64,000 nt of DNA from Bradyrhizobium forestalis (GCF_002795245.1 NZ_PGVG01000003.1:186001-250000), one strand, 5' to 3'; shown: positions 1-8,572, counted from the stretch's first letter. Notes: a model not told the origin generated them from the letters alone. Program-made: numbers and translations.

Positions 1-257
1 GGGTCACCGGTGCCGAGAACAATTCCAAGGCGAGGATGAAAGCGCTCGTCACCGAGCGCGTGGGCAAGGGCGTTGCCTGGATGCCATTTCACTTCGGCGG
101 CTGGTTCGCGGGCAAGGACCTTCGCGGCAATTACCCCAAGGGCACCGACCCGATCGTGCTCGGCGAAAGTGCCAACACGATCACCACCTACGGATACGAC
201 CCCGCGACGGGCATGCAGGAGCCCAAGGTCACTCTCTGCCAAATCGCGGCGGCATAG
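1..257 (+). CDS. Formate dehydrogenase alpha (catalytic) subunit, C-terminal end only
   Basis: Only the last ~85 residues are inside the window; the reading frame is open to the left edge. The visible tail has MPFHFGG, a G-ANT-TTYGYDP run and the ending EPKVTLCQI, which match the C-terminal molybdopterin dinucleotide-binding domain of the FdnG/FdoG-type formate dehydrogenases. The family oxidises formate to CO2 at a Mo- or W-bis(pyranopterin) centre. It ends 11 nt before an iron-sulfur subunit and is followed by a cytochrome b subunit, so the operon is a membrane-bound respiratory formate dehydrogenase. The catalytic Cys/Sec and any Tat signal lie outside the window. Confidence 0.85.
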   Translation, partial: VTGAENNSKARMKALVTERVGKGVAWMPFHFGGWFAGKDLRGNYPKGTDPIVLGESANTITTYGYDPATGMQEPKVTLCQIAAA

Positions 258-268
258 GAGCAACGACG

Positions 269-865
269 ATGGCACGTATGAAGTTTCTCTGCGACGCCGA
301 CCGTTGCATCGAGTGCAACGCCTGCGTCACCGCCTGCAAGAACGAGCACGAGGTGCCCTGGGGCATCAACCGGCGCCGGGTCGTCACCATCAATGACGGC
401 AAGCCTGGCGAGCGCTCGATCTCGATGGCCTGCATGCACTGCACGGACGCGCCCTGCGCGGCCGTGTGTCCGGTGAACTGCTTCTACACCACGGCCGATG
501 CCGTGGTGCTGCACTCCAAGGACCTCTGCATCGGCTGCGGCTATTGCTTCTACGCCTGTCCGTTCGGCGCGCCGCAATATCCGAAGGTCGGGAACTTCGG
601 CTCGCGCGGCAAGATGGACAAATGCACCTATTGCGCCGGCGGCCCGGAAGCCGACGGCAGCAAGGAGGAATACGAGAAATACGGCGCGAACCGGCTGGCC
701 GAAGGCAAGCTGCCGCTGTGTGCCGAAATGTGCTCGACCAAGTCCCTGCTTGCGGGCGACGGCGAGATCATTGCGCAGATCTACAAGGAGCGCGTCATGA
801 AGCGCGGCTATGGCTCGGGTGCATGGGGCTGGAAGACCGCATATCGCGAGATAATCGAGTCCTGA
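269..865 (+). CDS. Formate dehydrogenase beta subunit, 4x[4Fe-4S] ferredoxin
   Basis: A 198-residue electron-transfer subunit. Four cysteine clusters are visible: CIECNACVTACK (residues 13-24), CMHCTDAPCAAVCP, CIGCGYCFYACP, and a split CTYC...CAEMC group near residues 118-152, giving ligands for four [4Fe-4S] clusters. This is the layout of FdnH/HybA-type subunits, which wire the catalytic subunit to the cytochrome b subunit. It is shorter than E. coli FdnH (about 290 aa) and lacks the C-terminal membrane helix, as in the Fdh3B-like forms. The start ATG lies 11 nt after the alpha-subunit stop and the gamma subunit follows 40 nt downstream. Confidence 0.92.
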   Translation: MARMKFLCDADRCIECNACVTACKNEHEVPWGINRRRVVTINDGKPGERSISMACMHCTDAPCAAVCPVNCFYTTADAVVLHSKDLCIGCGYCFYACPFGAPQYPKVGNFGSRGKMDKCTYCAGGPEADGSKEEYEKYGANRLAEGKLPLCAEMCSTKSLLAGDGEIIAQIYKERVMKRGYGSGAWGWKTAYREIIES

Positions 866-905
866 CATGGGCAGCCGTAGGGCGCGCAAGACCGGGGAGG
901 ACGTG

Positions 906-1907
906 ATGGCGTCGTTTGGAAGGTTCATTCGTCTGGCGCTGGGCGCCTGGGCGCTGCTTCTTTTGGTGACGGCGGTGCCCGCGAGTGCTCAACAGGTCAA
1001 TCCGACCGCAAGCTCGGTCAAGGAGCAGCAGCTTCTGCAGGAGCTCAACCGGATCCAGGGCCGCGTCAGCATTCCCGATCAGCGCTCCGGCGTGCTCGAG
1101 CAGCCGCAGGGGCGGGAGTGGCGGGAATTCCGCAATGTGACGCTGCGTTGGATCGGCGGCATTGCCATCCTCGGCATGATCGCGGCCATCGTGATCTTCT
1201 ATCTTACCGTCGGGATGGTGCGTCTCGAAGCCGGACGGTCGGGCCGCACCATCGTGCGCTTCAACGGGTTCGAGCGGTTCGTGCATTGGCTGACGGCAAC
1301 CTGCTTCATCGTCCTTGCCATATCCGGGCTGAACATCACGTTCGGCCGGCCGTTGCTGCTGCCGCTGATCGGCTTCGAGGCTTTCTCGGAATGGTCGCAA
1401 TGGGGAAAGTACGCCCACAACTATCTGAGCTTCCCGTTCACCATCGGCGTCCTCCTGATCTTCCTGATGTGGATCGCCGGCAATATCCCGAGCAAGGTGG
1501 ATATCGAATGGGCGAAGCGTGGCGGCGGCCTGATCGGACATGATCATCCGCCGGCCTACCGCTTCAATGCCGGCCAGAAGATGATCTACTGGATCGTCGT
1601 GATCGGCGGCGGACTGGTCGCAGCGTCCGGCTATGCGCTCATGTTCCCGTTCTACGGCACGGGAATCGAGGGCATGCAAATGGCCCAGATCGTCCACTCG
1701 ATCGTGGCGGTCCTGTTCGTCGCGGCGATGATCGCGCACATCTATATCGGCACCATCGGCATGGAAGGCGCGTTCGAGGCCATGGGCACGGGCGAAGTCG
1801 ACGTCAACTGGGCCCGCGAGCACCACAGCCTCTGGCTCGATCAGCAGAAGGCGCGAACGGGACCGAACGACGGACAGCCGCAACCCGCAACCGCGGCGGC
1901 CGAATAA
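906..1907 (+). CDS. Formate dehydrogenase gamma subunit, cytochrome b556 family
   Basis: Integral-membrane dihaem cytochrome that passes electrons from formate to the quinone pool. The open frame begins at 867, but the ATG at 906 is preferred because GGGGAGG (894-900) sits 5 nt upstream and the protein then begins with a clean signal peptide (MASFGRFIRLALGAWALLLL, cleavage after ASAQ). A periplasmic stretch of about 75 residues precedes four membrane segments. Histidines typical of haem ligands occur in RFVHWLTA, the YAHNYLSF segment, and IVHS / AHIYIG near the C-terminus. At 333 aa it is longer than E. coli FdnI (217 aa) but normal for alphaproteobacterial gamma subunits. Confidence 0.9.
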   Translation: MASFGRFIRLALGAWALLLLVTAVPASAQQVNPTASSVKEQQLLQELNRIQGRVSIPDQRSGVLEQPQGREWREFRNVTLRWIGGIAILGMIAAIVIFYLTVGMVRLEAGRSGRTIVRFNGFERFVHWLTATCFIVLAISGLNITFGRPLLLPLIGFEAFSEWSQWGKYAHNYLSFPFTIGVLLIFLMWIAGNIPSKVDIEWAKRGGGLIGHDHPPAYRFNAGQKMIYWIVVIGGGLVAASGYALMFPFYGTGIEGMQMAQIVHSIVAVLFVAAMIAHIYIGTIGMEGAFEAMGTGEVDVNWAREHHSLWLDQQKARTGPNDGQPQPATAAAE

Positions 1908-1935
1908 GGCGGAGCACCTACGCGGAGGCTCCGAC

Positions 1936-2139
1936 CTACCGAGCCGGCTCTTTCGCAAACAGGACGGAGCGGTCCTGCAGCTCCTGCTCGGGAAGCTTGT
2001 TCGCCTGGCCTGTCTGCATGTCTTGAATGGATGCCATGCCGTGCTGACCGGAATGGAGCACTGCATGCGACCTGAACACGTTGCTGGCCGCACCGGCGAG
2101 AAGCATGGCTGCAATGAGCGAGAGCATGAGGCGTTTCAT
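1936..2139 (-). CDS. Small exported protein of unknown function
   Basis: Short ORF convergent with the formate dehydrogenase operon (28 nt between stops). Two in-frame ATGs exist, at 2145 and 2139. The motif CGGAG at 2146-2150 abuts the first and lies 6 nt before the second, so 2139 is preferred. The 67-residue product starts MKRLMLSLIAAMLLAGAASN, a Sec signal peptide, followed by a ~45-residue mature part with HSGQHG and a Gln-rich stretch and no cysteine. I do not recognise a family. The good ribosome binding site and signal peptide argue for a real gene, but its short length leaves doubt. Confidence 0.5.
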   Translation of the reverse strand: MKRLMLSLIAAMLLAGAASNVFRSHAVLHSGQHGMASIQDMQTGQANKLPEQELQDRSVLFAKEPAR

Positions 2140-2448
2140 GCGCATCTCCGTCTGCCATCTCCACCCGGCATGACGAATACATCCGAAATGTCTTGTCGGA
2201 TGTGAGCCACTTCACAGCGACAGGTTCCACGGCCGTTGAGACGGAGCCTGTTCTTGGAGCAGCCGGCACTTGCGGCATCAACAGGCGATTCATCCGATGG
2301 CGCCGCGCATGTCCGCGATTTCCTGCCGGCCGTCAACTTCGTTGCCGCGGTGAATATCTGCTTGCCAATATGAGCGCCGCATCCCGCTCCAGCGTCGTGA
2401 TGGGCTGGGCTGGAATTCTTCCATGAGAGCAGCCATTTGGCTTCCGCT

Positions 2449-2472
2449 CATGACGGCTTTTCAGCCGTCATG
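2449..2472. repeat. Perfect 10-bp inverted repeat with 4-nt loop
   Basis: CATGACGGCT and AGCCGTCATG flank a TTTC loop. It lies in the 474-nt gap between the small exported gene and the TonB receptor, about 27 nt before the NikR-like palindrome. There is no T-run on either side, so it is not a standard terminator. It could be an mRNA or DNA hairpin, or a remnant of a repeat. The rest of the gap from 2140 to 2448 shows no gene. Confidence 0.45.
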
Positions 2473-2498
2473 CCGAAGTGGTCCAGCTCTTGCTCTTG

Positions 2499-2532
2499 TC
2501 AGTATGAGAAATATTGATAAACCTCATACTGA
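2499..2532. promoter_or_regulatory. Probable NikR operator upstream of the TonB receptor
   Basis: Perfect 10-bp inverted repeat TCAGTATGAG ... CTCATACTGA with a 14-nt AT-rich spacer. The inner half-sites read GTATGA (2502-2507), 16 nt, TCATAC (2524-2529), which is exactly the GTATGA-N16-TCATAC pattern established for E. coli NikR, the nickel-responsive ribbon-helix-helix repressor. The palindrome ends 81 nt before the TonB receptor start, and the AT-rich spacer could hold a promoter -10 region, so a bound repressor would block transcription. No nikR gene lies in the window; assignment to NikR is from the motif alone. Confidence 0.65.
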
Positions 2533-2613
2533 GGGGCGGGCGGATGGAGCGAGTTGCGAGGCGGAGTTTGCGGGCGGTCGAGCCCGCAACGATGGTGATG
2601 CTGGAATGCGCCG

Positions 2614-4923
2614 ATGCGACCGAGGCGGCCTGAGCCCGGCCGTCGTGGCGGCGCGCTGACGGCACTCTCGGCCTTGGTGCTGCTCGCAGATGACGGCCGC
2701 GCCGTCGCGCAGAGCACTAGCGCCTCACGCGAACTGCCGCCGGTCCAGGTCAGTGGTGGCGAGGCGCCAGGGCGTAAAACGCCGGTCGCATCGCGAGGCA
2801 CCGGCAGACCCCCGGCCGGTCGCCGCATCTTCGTGTATCCAGCAATGACGCAGGCTCCGGATGCACGCAGTGCCGGCTCGGGTGCAAAGGGCGAGGCAAG
2901 CATGGCCAGCGAGATCACCGTCTTCCGCGACGAGATCAACGCGCGCCCGATCTCGCGGCCGGGTGAGGTGCTCGAAGCCGTGCCGGGTCTGATCGTGACG
3001 CAGCATTCCGGCGAGGGCAAAGCCAACCAGTATTTCTTGCGCGGCTATAATCTCGACCACGGCACGGATCTTGCGATCATGGTCGACGGCGTCCCCGTCA
3101 ACATGCGCACCCACGCGCATGGCCAGGGCTATGCTGATCTCAACTGGCTGATCCCGGAAACCGTCGCCGCAATGGACGTGCGCAAGGGACCTTACTTCGC
3201 CGACGAAGGCGATTTCGCCTCGGTCGGAAGCGTTCATATCGGCCTGATCGACCGCACCAGGAGACTAGCGCAGGTCAGCGCCGGCAGCTTTGGTTACCGC
3301 CGCCTGCTCGGCATGGATTCGGCGAAGCTCGGTGGCGGTTCGCTGCTGGTGGCCGGCGAAGTTGGTACCTACAATGGCCCGTGGGACAATCCGGACGATG
3401 TGCGAAAGCTCAACGGCCTCGTGCGCTACAGCCAGGGCACCGCGACCGACGGCGCATCCGTCACCGGCATGGCCTACGTCAACACATGGAGTTCGACCGA
3501 CCAGGTGCCGCAGCGCGCCATCACCAGCGGCCTGCTCGACCGGTACGGTTCGGAAGACCCGAGCGACGGTGGCAACGCCAACCGTTTCGCGCTCTCCGGC
3601 CGCATCGCGCAGACCGACGATGTGGGGGTGTGGAAAGCCAACGCCTATGTGGTGAAGAGCCAGCTCGACCTCTTCAACAACTTCACCTACTTTCTCGACG
3701 ATCCCGTGCTGGGCGACCAGTTCCACCAGCACGACGACCGCCTGATGGCGGGCGCCAACGTCTCGCGCACGCTGAGCGGCTCGTTTGCCGGCCTTCCGAT
3801 GCAGATCACCTTCGGTCTGCAATCGCGTTACGATGCGATCGACCTCGCGCTCACCAACACTTTCCAGCGCGGCTTCCGCGCCAATATCCGCAGCGACAAG
3901 GTCGGCGAGGGCAGCGTCGGGGTTTATGCCGAAAACACGGTGCGCTGGACCGACCGGCTCAGGACGACGGTGGGCTGGCGCGGCGATTATTACGCCGCTG
4001 ACGTCACTTCTCCGTTCAACGCCGCCAATTCCGGCCGCGCCGAAGCCGCGCTCGGCAGTCCGAAATTCAGGATGGTGCTTGGTCCGTTCAACCAGACCGA
4101 ATTCTTCCTCGGTGCCGGCTACGGCATGCACTCAAACGATGCCCGCGGCGCGACCACGACGGAAGACCCCGCCGATCCCGCGACAAGGCTCACGCCGTCG
4201 CCGCTCCTGGTGCGCACCAGAGGCGCGGAGGTCGGTGTTCGCAGCAGGGTCGTTCCCGGCCTCGACACCTCTTTCAGCCTCTTCATCCTGGATCAGGATT
4301 CCGAGATCCTGTTTTCCGGCGATGCCGGCGATACCTCGGCAACCCGCGCCAGCCGCCGCTACGGCTTCGAGTGGACCAATCATTACCGGCCATCGCCCTG
4401 GCTCGACATCGACGCGGATCTTGCAATGACGCATGCGCGCTTTCGCGGCTATGACAGCGAGCAGGCGGAGGTCTATGCCTCGCTCGCCGGCTATCCCGAG
4501 GCGCAGATCGGCAATGCGCCCGGCAACTACATTCCGAACGCCCCGGCGATGGTAGCATCAGCCGGCGTCACGGTGGGCGAGAAGACCGGCTGGTTCGGAA
4601 CCTTGCGCTGGCGCTATCTGGCCTCGAGCCCCCTGACCGAGGACAATGCGTTCCGCTCCTCTGCGACCAGCATCTTCAACGGCCGCCTCGGCTATCGCAT
4701 CGACAACGGCTGGCGCCTTCAGCTCGACGTGCTCAACCTCTTCAACACCAAGGCGAACCAGATCACCTATGCTTATGGCTCGCTGCTCAGGACCGACACG
4801 CTCTACAATCTCTGCACATCAGGCGCCGCGCCAGCGGCAGTCTGTCGGAACGGCGTGATGGACTACGTGTTGCATCCGGTGGAGCCGCTGACGTTCCGGG
4901 TCACTGTGGCCGGGACGTTCTAG
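2614..4923 (+). CDS. TonB-dependent outer-membrane receptor, probably for a nickel chelate
   Basis: A 769-residue TonB-dependent transporter. It has an N-terminal export region (about residues 1-33), a plug domain (about 100-220) with the features DEINARPISRPGEVLEAVPG and NQYFLRGYNLDHGTDL, then a beta-barrel ending in FRVTVAGTF with a terminal Phe, as expected for outer-membrane insertion. The plug carries a His-rich NMRTHAHGQGY stretch that could bind metal. ATG 2614 is the first start after an in-frame stop at 2596. The family imports siderophores, cobalamin or metals. The NikR-type operator just upstream suggests nickel; that substrate is inferred and not visible in the protein itself. Confidence 0.9.
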   Translation: MRPRRPEPGRRGGALTALSALVLLADDGRAVAQSTSASRELPPVQVSGGEAPGRKTPVASRGTGRPPAGRRIFVYPAMTQAPDARSAGSGAKGEASMASEITVFRDEINARPISRPGEVLEAVPGLIVTQHSGEGKANQYFLRGYNLDHGTDLAIMVDGVPVNMRTHAHGQGYADLNWLIPETVAAMDVRKGPYFADEGDFASVGSVHIGLIDRTRRLAQVSAGSFGYRRLLGMDSAKLGGGSLLVAGEVGTYNGPWDNPDDVRKLNGLVRYSQGTATDGASVTGMAYVNTWSSTDQVPQRAITSGLLDRYGSEDPSDGGNANRFALSGRIAQTDDVGVWKANAYVVKSQLDLFNNFTYFLDDPVLGDQFHQHDDRLMAGANVSRTLSGSFAGLPMQITFGLQSRYDAIDLALTNTFQRGFRANIRSDKVGEGSVGVYAENTVRWTDRLRTTVGWRGDYYAADVTSPFNAANSGRAEAALGSPKFRMVLGPFNQTEFFLGAGYGMHSNDARGATTTEDPADPATRLTPSPLLVRTRGAEVGVRSRVVPGLDTSFSLFILDQDSEILFSGDAGDTSATRASRRYGFEWTNHYRPSPWLDIDADLAMTHARFRGYDSEQAEVYASLAGYPEAQIGNAPGNYIPNAPAMVASAGVTVGEKTGWFGTLRWRYLASSPLTEDNAFRSSATSIFNGRLGYRIDNGWRLQLDVLNLFNTKANQITYAYGSLLRTDTLYNLCTSGAAPAAVCRNGVMDYVLHPVEPLTFRVTVAGTF

Positions 4924-5160
4924 GTTTGGTCAGGTCGCGTACCCTGCGCGAGCGCTCTGCTGCTGGGCACCCACCGAATGATCGGCCGTCACGGCTGATC
5001 GGACATCGTCAGCCGGTCGCGTGCTGGATGACGCGACCTGCGCGGAGCGTCGCTTGGGATCGTCCTTCGGCAGGACTTCGAAGCGCAGCGGGGAGGCCGA
5101 TTCAGTGCAGGGAAGCGACGCTTGAACTGGATCGAAGATCGAAGCGGGCCGCTGCTCTCT

Positions 5161-5338
5161 GCAGCCATCCTTCGAGACGCCCGCTTGAGGCGGGCGCCTC
5201 AGGATGAGGGCGGAGTGCGCGGCAATAGTTTCAACGGGCACTGACGCCGATCAGCCTCATCGTGAGGAGGCGCGTCAGCGCCGTCTCGAAGGACGAGGCG
5301 TGCGCGCAGGCTGCCGCCACGAGTCATATGCGATAGCC
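5161..5338. repeat. Copy 1 of a TIR-bounded intergenic repeat, left end lost
   Basis: Contains CATCCTTCGAGACGCCCGC followed by a GC-rich hairpin and CTCAGGATGAGG, then a second copy of the same block in inverse orientation (about 5254-5295), and ends with TCATATGCGATAGCC at 5324-5338. The same parts in the same order form the element at 16232-16436. The matching left end GGCTATCGCATATGA is absent here, so this copy is truncated or decayed. It lies in the 446-nt gap between the TonB receptor and the patatin gene; I see no gene in the rest of that gap (4924-5160 and 5339-5369). Confidence 0.7.
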
Positions 5339-5369
5339 CTGAGGTCCTGCAGGAGGCTGAGAGACATCG

Positions 5370-6392
5370 CTAAGGCCGTCGCACGCTGCAGATCTCGTTC
5401 GGGACCGGGGTCAGGCTTGCGGCATATTGCATGTCCAGAAAGCCGGCGCGCCAGCGCTGCGCCATCGCCTCGTCCGACAGATCGAAGGATTTTTCGGGGC
5501 CTGCTTCCTCGCGGCCCGGGCGGTAGCTCAGCAAATAGACCTCGTCGTCGTAATCGAGGTCCTGAAGCTCGGCGCGGAGCTGACGGGCTTCCAGGGCGTA
5601 GCCAAGGCGCTGGAAGGTCTGGTTGCCGAAGGTCAGGTCGCTCCTGCGCTCGGCCGCGGCCTCGAGCCCGTTAGGGACCTTGCCGTCGCGCGGAAAGAGA
5701 TCGATGACATAGAGGCGGAGCGGGCCCGCAGTTTCGAGGATCGGGTCGAATGGCGCGTTCAGCGAGAACCCGCCATCGCCGAGCCAGCGCCCGGCGATCT
5801 GCACCGGAGCGAATTCAGGGAGGAAGCCGCAGCTGGCCAGGATGTGGTCCATTTCTATCCGCTCTGACGAGGAGTCGAACAGCACGGCATCGCCGCTTTC
5901 GACGTCCGTGGCGCAGATCGTGATGCGTGGATCGCCGCCGTTCAGACGTCCGAAATCGATCAAGTGCTGAAGGCGTTCGCGGGTCGGGCCGAGATCGTAA
6001 AGGCCGCCGAAGTGAGATGCCGGAATCGGGAGGCGGGGATGGAAGAAGCCCTGATGACCCAGCACGCGCGTGTTGATCGAGCTCAGCCAGGCGAACGTAT
6101 GGCGGCCCGCGTTCGGCACTCCGGCTGGACTGCTTGGCGCATGCCAGTAGTTGCGCAAATTGCGCAGCCGATCGGCGCTCGGGCTCCCCGCGATCAGTGC
6201 GGCGGTGATGGCCCCTGCCGATGAACCTGTCACCCAGTCGACCGGCAACAAAAGAGAGGTGAGTGCTTCAAACACACCGCCATGATACGCGCCGAGGCCG
6301 AGACCACCGGAGAACGCGATGGCGGTGAGGGGGCGCTCTGCTGCCGTCGCGCCGCCCGGCTCGGCTGCACGGTCAGTCAAGACGGACGCCAT
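5370..6392 (-). CDS. Patatin-like phospholipase
   Basis: Predicted lipid acyl hydrolase with the Ser-Asp dyad of the patatin fold. From the ATG at 6392, the oxyanion-hole motif GGLGLGAYHGG is at residues 29-39, the nucleophile elbow GSSAG places Ser58, and the catalytic Asp is in LGDGGF at about residue 206. No signal peptide or membrane segment is evident, so it is probably cytoplasmic. The open frame extends to 6452, but that start would overlap the upstream DUF3551 gene by 35 nt and neither start has a strong ribosome binding site. Substrate is unknown. The 340-residue length is typical for bacterial single-domain patatins. Confidence 0.85.
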   Translation of the reverse strand: MASVLTDRAAEPGGATAAERPLTAIAFSGGLGLGAYHGGVFEALTSLLLPVDWVTGSSAGAITAALIAGSPSADRLRNLRNYWHAPSSPAGVPNAGRHTFAWLSSINTRVLGHQGFFHPRLPIPASHFGGLYDLGPTRERLQHLIDFGRLNGGDPRITICATDVESGDAVLFDSSSERIEMDHILASCGFLPEFAPVQIAGRWLGDGGFSLNAPFDPILETAGPLRLYVIDLFPRDGKVPNGLEAAAERRSDLTFGNQTFQRLGYALEARQLRAELQDLDYDDEVYLLSYRPGREEAGPEKSFDLSDEAMAQRWRAGFLDMQYAASLTPVPNEICSVRRP

Positions 6393-6417
6393 TTGCCAGC
6401 GTGGAGGCCGGGGCTGA

Positions 6418-6654
6418 TCACCGGTATCCCCTGTAACGGCGTGCATAGGCATGGCGGGGATTGATACCGCAATAGGCGTTCGTTCCCGATGCGCTCGCCA
6501 TGCACTGACCGTAGCTGGCGAACTGGCAGTTGCCCGGATAGCCCCAGATCCGGCCCTGCAGGCAATAGCGATCCTGCGCGGCCGCGGCGCTCGAGGAGGC
6601 GAAGCCGGCCATGATCGCGAGAGCGGCGGTAGCAGTGAGCAATCGATACTTCAT
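6418..6654 (-). CDS. DUF3551 small exported protein
   Basis: A 78-residue protein with a Sec signal (MKYRLLTATAALAIMAGFAS, cleavage near AAAAQD). The mature part is cysteine-containing (YCLQG, GNCQF, QCMASASGTNAYCGINP), the pattern of the DUF3551 family that is abundant in Bradyrhizobium. The open frame runs further upstream, but ATG 6654 has GGAGA 6-10 nt upstream and gives the signal peptide, so it is preferred. Four cysteines suggest disulfides in the periplasm. Function of the family is unknown. It lies just upstream of, and in the same direction as, the patatin gene. Confidence 0.85.
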   Translation of the reverse strand: MKYRLLTATAALAIMAGFASSSAAAAQDRYCLQGRIWGYPGNCQFASYGQCMASASGTNAYCGINPRHAYARRYRGYR

Positions 6655-6813
6655 CTCAAATCTCCGATCTCGACATTGAACGCGGCTCGTGACGCGGTGT
6701 TCCAAACGCGCGCGTGCCCCGCCAGCCGAGGCGAGCGCTAATCGCGAGCGGGCAGCGGATGATCTAAAGCGGGATGAAATGAGGCTTGATTGCTGCAACA
6801 ACGGAGGCGCGCT

Positions 6814-6837
6814 CCCTCTCCCGCTTGCGGGAGAGGG
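6814..6837. repeat. REP-like hairpin, possible terminator of the NCS1 gene
   Basis: Perfect 11-bp inverted repeat CCCTCTCCCGC / GCGGGAGAGGG with a 2-nt loop, followed by a partial repeat (TCGGGGAGAGGGT). It sits 51 nt after the NCS1 permease stop on the minus strand. There is no T-run. This CT-rich palindrome type is widely dispersed in alphaproteobacterial intergenic DNA, so it may act as an mRNA 3' end or simply be a REP sequence. Confidence 0.6.
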
Positions 6838-6888
6838 TCGGGGAGAGGGTGGAAGGACTGATCGCGGGACGAGGTCTGCGCCCTGCCG

Positions 6889-8307
6889 CTACCTGCCGGC
6901 ACTGCTCGCGACCACCTGTGAGGGGGAGGTCGCGAACTTGCCGAGCCCAAGGTAGACGAGGCCCGAAACGCCGATCCCGAACAGCCAGCTCAGATCGGCG
7001 CCGCCCAGCAGGTTGATCGAGATCGGTCCCTGCAGCGCGCCGACCAGGCCGTCCTCGACCAGCCAACCGGCGACAAGGCCCGTGAAGAACGCGATCATGC
7101 CGGCCCAGTTGATGTCGCCATAGGCGCTGGTCTCAGGCGAGCGGTAGAGCTCGGCGACGTCGATCCTGCCCTTGCGCTTGATGAAGAAGTCGGCGAGCAC
7201 CACGCCGGCCCACGGGCTCATCCACAGCAGGAGGCTGATCATCCAGTTGTCGAACGCCTTGGCAAAGGACGGCGCGAAGATGAAGTAGAGGGTGACCAGA
7301 TAGCCGGCGACGCCGACGATGACGGTGAGCCAGAAGCGCGAGAACTTCAGCCCCGCGCTCAGCGCCGCCAGCGTCGCCGAATAGACGTTGAGGATGTTGG
7401 TGGCGATCGGGCCGTGCAGCACCATCAACAGCACGAGGATGCTGACCGGCCCGCCGAACACCGCGCTCACCATCTTGGCAGGATCGGTGTCCAGCGTCGT
7501 CGAGGCGATGGTCGCACCTAAGATGCCGAGCCACACCGTCGGCACGAACATGCCGACATAGCTGTACCAGAACACGGATTTCGACGGCGTGCTTTTCGGC
7601 ACGAAGCGCGAATAGTCGGAGGCCCAGGTGACCCAGGAGATGCCCCAGCCGACGCCGATCGCGGTCATCAGCAAGGTTAGCATCGCAAGATGCGCGCCTG
7701 ATGGCAGCGAGGTCGTGAGGCTCCAGTTAACGACGCCGGGGCGCGTCCAGGCCAGCACGCTCATCAGCACCATGATGGCGATGGTCGGCGGCACCGTGTA
7801 TTTCTCGAAGGTGCGGATCGCGTAGAAGCCGTAGATCCCGATCAGCACTTGCACTGCCATCACCAGCGTGATGACGACGAGCTCGATCAGCCAGGTGTCG
7901 GGCACGCCGAACTGGCCGAGGATGCCCATCGAGACCTTCACCGGGAAATAGGTGTTGACGCCGATCCAGCCCAGCGTCATCAGGAACATCAGGATGCTGG
8001 GCAGATAGGCGCCGCGGACGCCGAAGGCGGACCGGCTCAGCACCATCTGGTTGACGCCGGTCTTGTGTCCCATCACCGTGAAGGTCGCGAAGATCGCGCA
8101 GCCCACGATGTTGCCAAGCACGATGACCGCGATCGTCTCCATCAGGCCGAGCTTGAGGATGATGCCGAGGGCGCCGAGCGCCCAGTTGACCGGCGCGATG
8201 TTGGCGCCGGCCCAGATCCACATCTGCTGCGGCCCGGTCGAGTCCCGGTCAGCGTCGGGAATTGGCTCGATGCTGTGAATATCAGCGCGAAGTTCGGAAT
8301 CCGTCAT
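6889..8307 (-). CDS. NCS1-family purine/pyrimidine/hydantoin-type permease
   Basis: Proton- or sodium-coupled inner-membrane importer of the nucleobase:cation symporter-1 family. The 472-residue product has about 12 hydrophobic segments and NCS1 features: a WAGANIAPVNW motif near residue 33, GVRGAYLPSILMFL in TM3, and SWVTWASDYSRFVP in the central region. ATG 8307 has GGGGGA 5 nt upstream; the open frame extends further but without a better start. Family substrates include cytosine, allantoin, uracil and hydantoins; the substrate here is unknown. A degenerate copy of the MarR operator lies 11-31 nt before the start, tying it to the regulator and amidohydrolase next door. Confidence 0.9.
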   Translation of the reverse strand: MTDSELRADIHSIEPIPDADRDSTGPQQMWIWAGANIAPVNWALGALGIILKLGLMETIAVIVLGNIVGCAIFATFTVMGHKTGVNQMVLSRSAFGVRGAYLPSILMFLMTLGWIGVNTYFPVKVSMGILGQFGVPDTWLIELVVITLVMAVQVLIGIYGFYAIRTFEKYTVPPTIAIMVLMSVLAWTRPGVVNWSLTTSLPSGAHLAMLTLLMTAIGVGWGISWVTWASDYSRFVPKSTPSKSVFWYSYVGMFVPTVWLGILGATIASTTLDTDPAKMVSAVFGGPVSILVLLMVLHGPIATNILNVYSATLAALSAGLKFSRFWLTVIVGVAGYLVTLYFIFAPSFAKAFDNWMISLLLWMSPWAGVVLADFFIKRKGRIDVAELYRSPETSAYGDINWAGMIAFFTGLVAGWLVEDGLVGALQGPISINLLGGADLSWLFGIGVSGLVYLGLGKFATSPSQVVASSAGR

Positions 8308-8318
8308 GACATCCCCCA

Positions 8319-8338
8319 ATACGAAGCACGCTGCGCAT
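8319..8338. promoter_or_regulatory. Degenerate MarR-type operator before the NCS1 permease
   Basis: Reads ATACGAAG-CACG-CTGCGCAT. The left arm is identical to the left arm of the perfect operator at 9164-9183, and 11 consecutive bases (AATACGAAGCA, 8318-8328) are shared. The right arm matches at 6 of 8 positions. It lies just before the permease start codon on the minus strand, where binding would block transcription or initiation. Assignment is by sequence similarity between the sites only. Confidence 0.5.
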
Positions 8339-8572
8339 CGTCGCAGCATAAATCGTGCCATTGAATTGCGGAGCAATCGAGCAGGCGGGCCAAAGCCGGC
8401 GGTCGCGCGCGTCGCGCCGGATTGCGACTGCGTTTTCAAGCGCTGACCGATCTCACGCCCCGGCTCGCCGCAGCACGTCCGACGTGCCGGCGAGAGGCGG
8501 TGGACGTTGCACGCGCGGGCAGCGGTACGATGATAAATTGAGCAGCCCAACTCAAAAGCGCAGCAGGCGCGT

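Noticed and set aside
188..928. 246-codon open frame on the minus strand across the formate dehydrogenase genes
   Set aside because: It is antisense to clear ferredoxin-type coding sequence; long antisense frames are common at this GC content and it has no family features.
795..2114. 439-codon minus-strand frame across the gamma subunit gene
   Set aside because: Arg/Asp/His-rich low-complexity translation, antisense to a well-supported membrane protein gene.
4930..5674. Short open frames between the TonB receptor and the patatin gene on both strands
   Set aside because: They lie in the repeat element or overlap the patatin gene, have no ribosome binding sites and no recognisable products.
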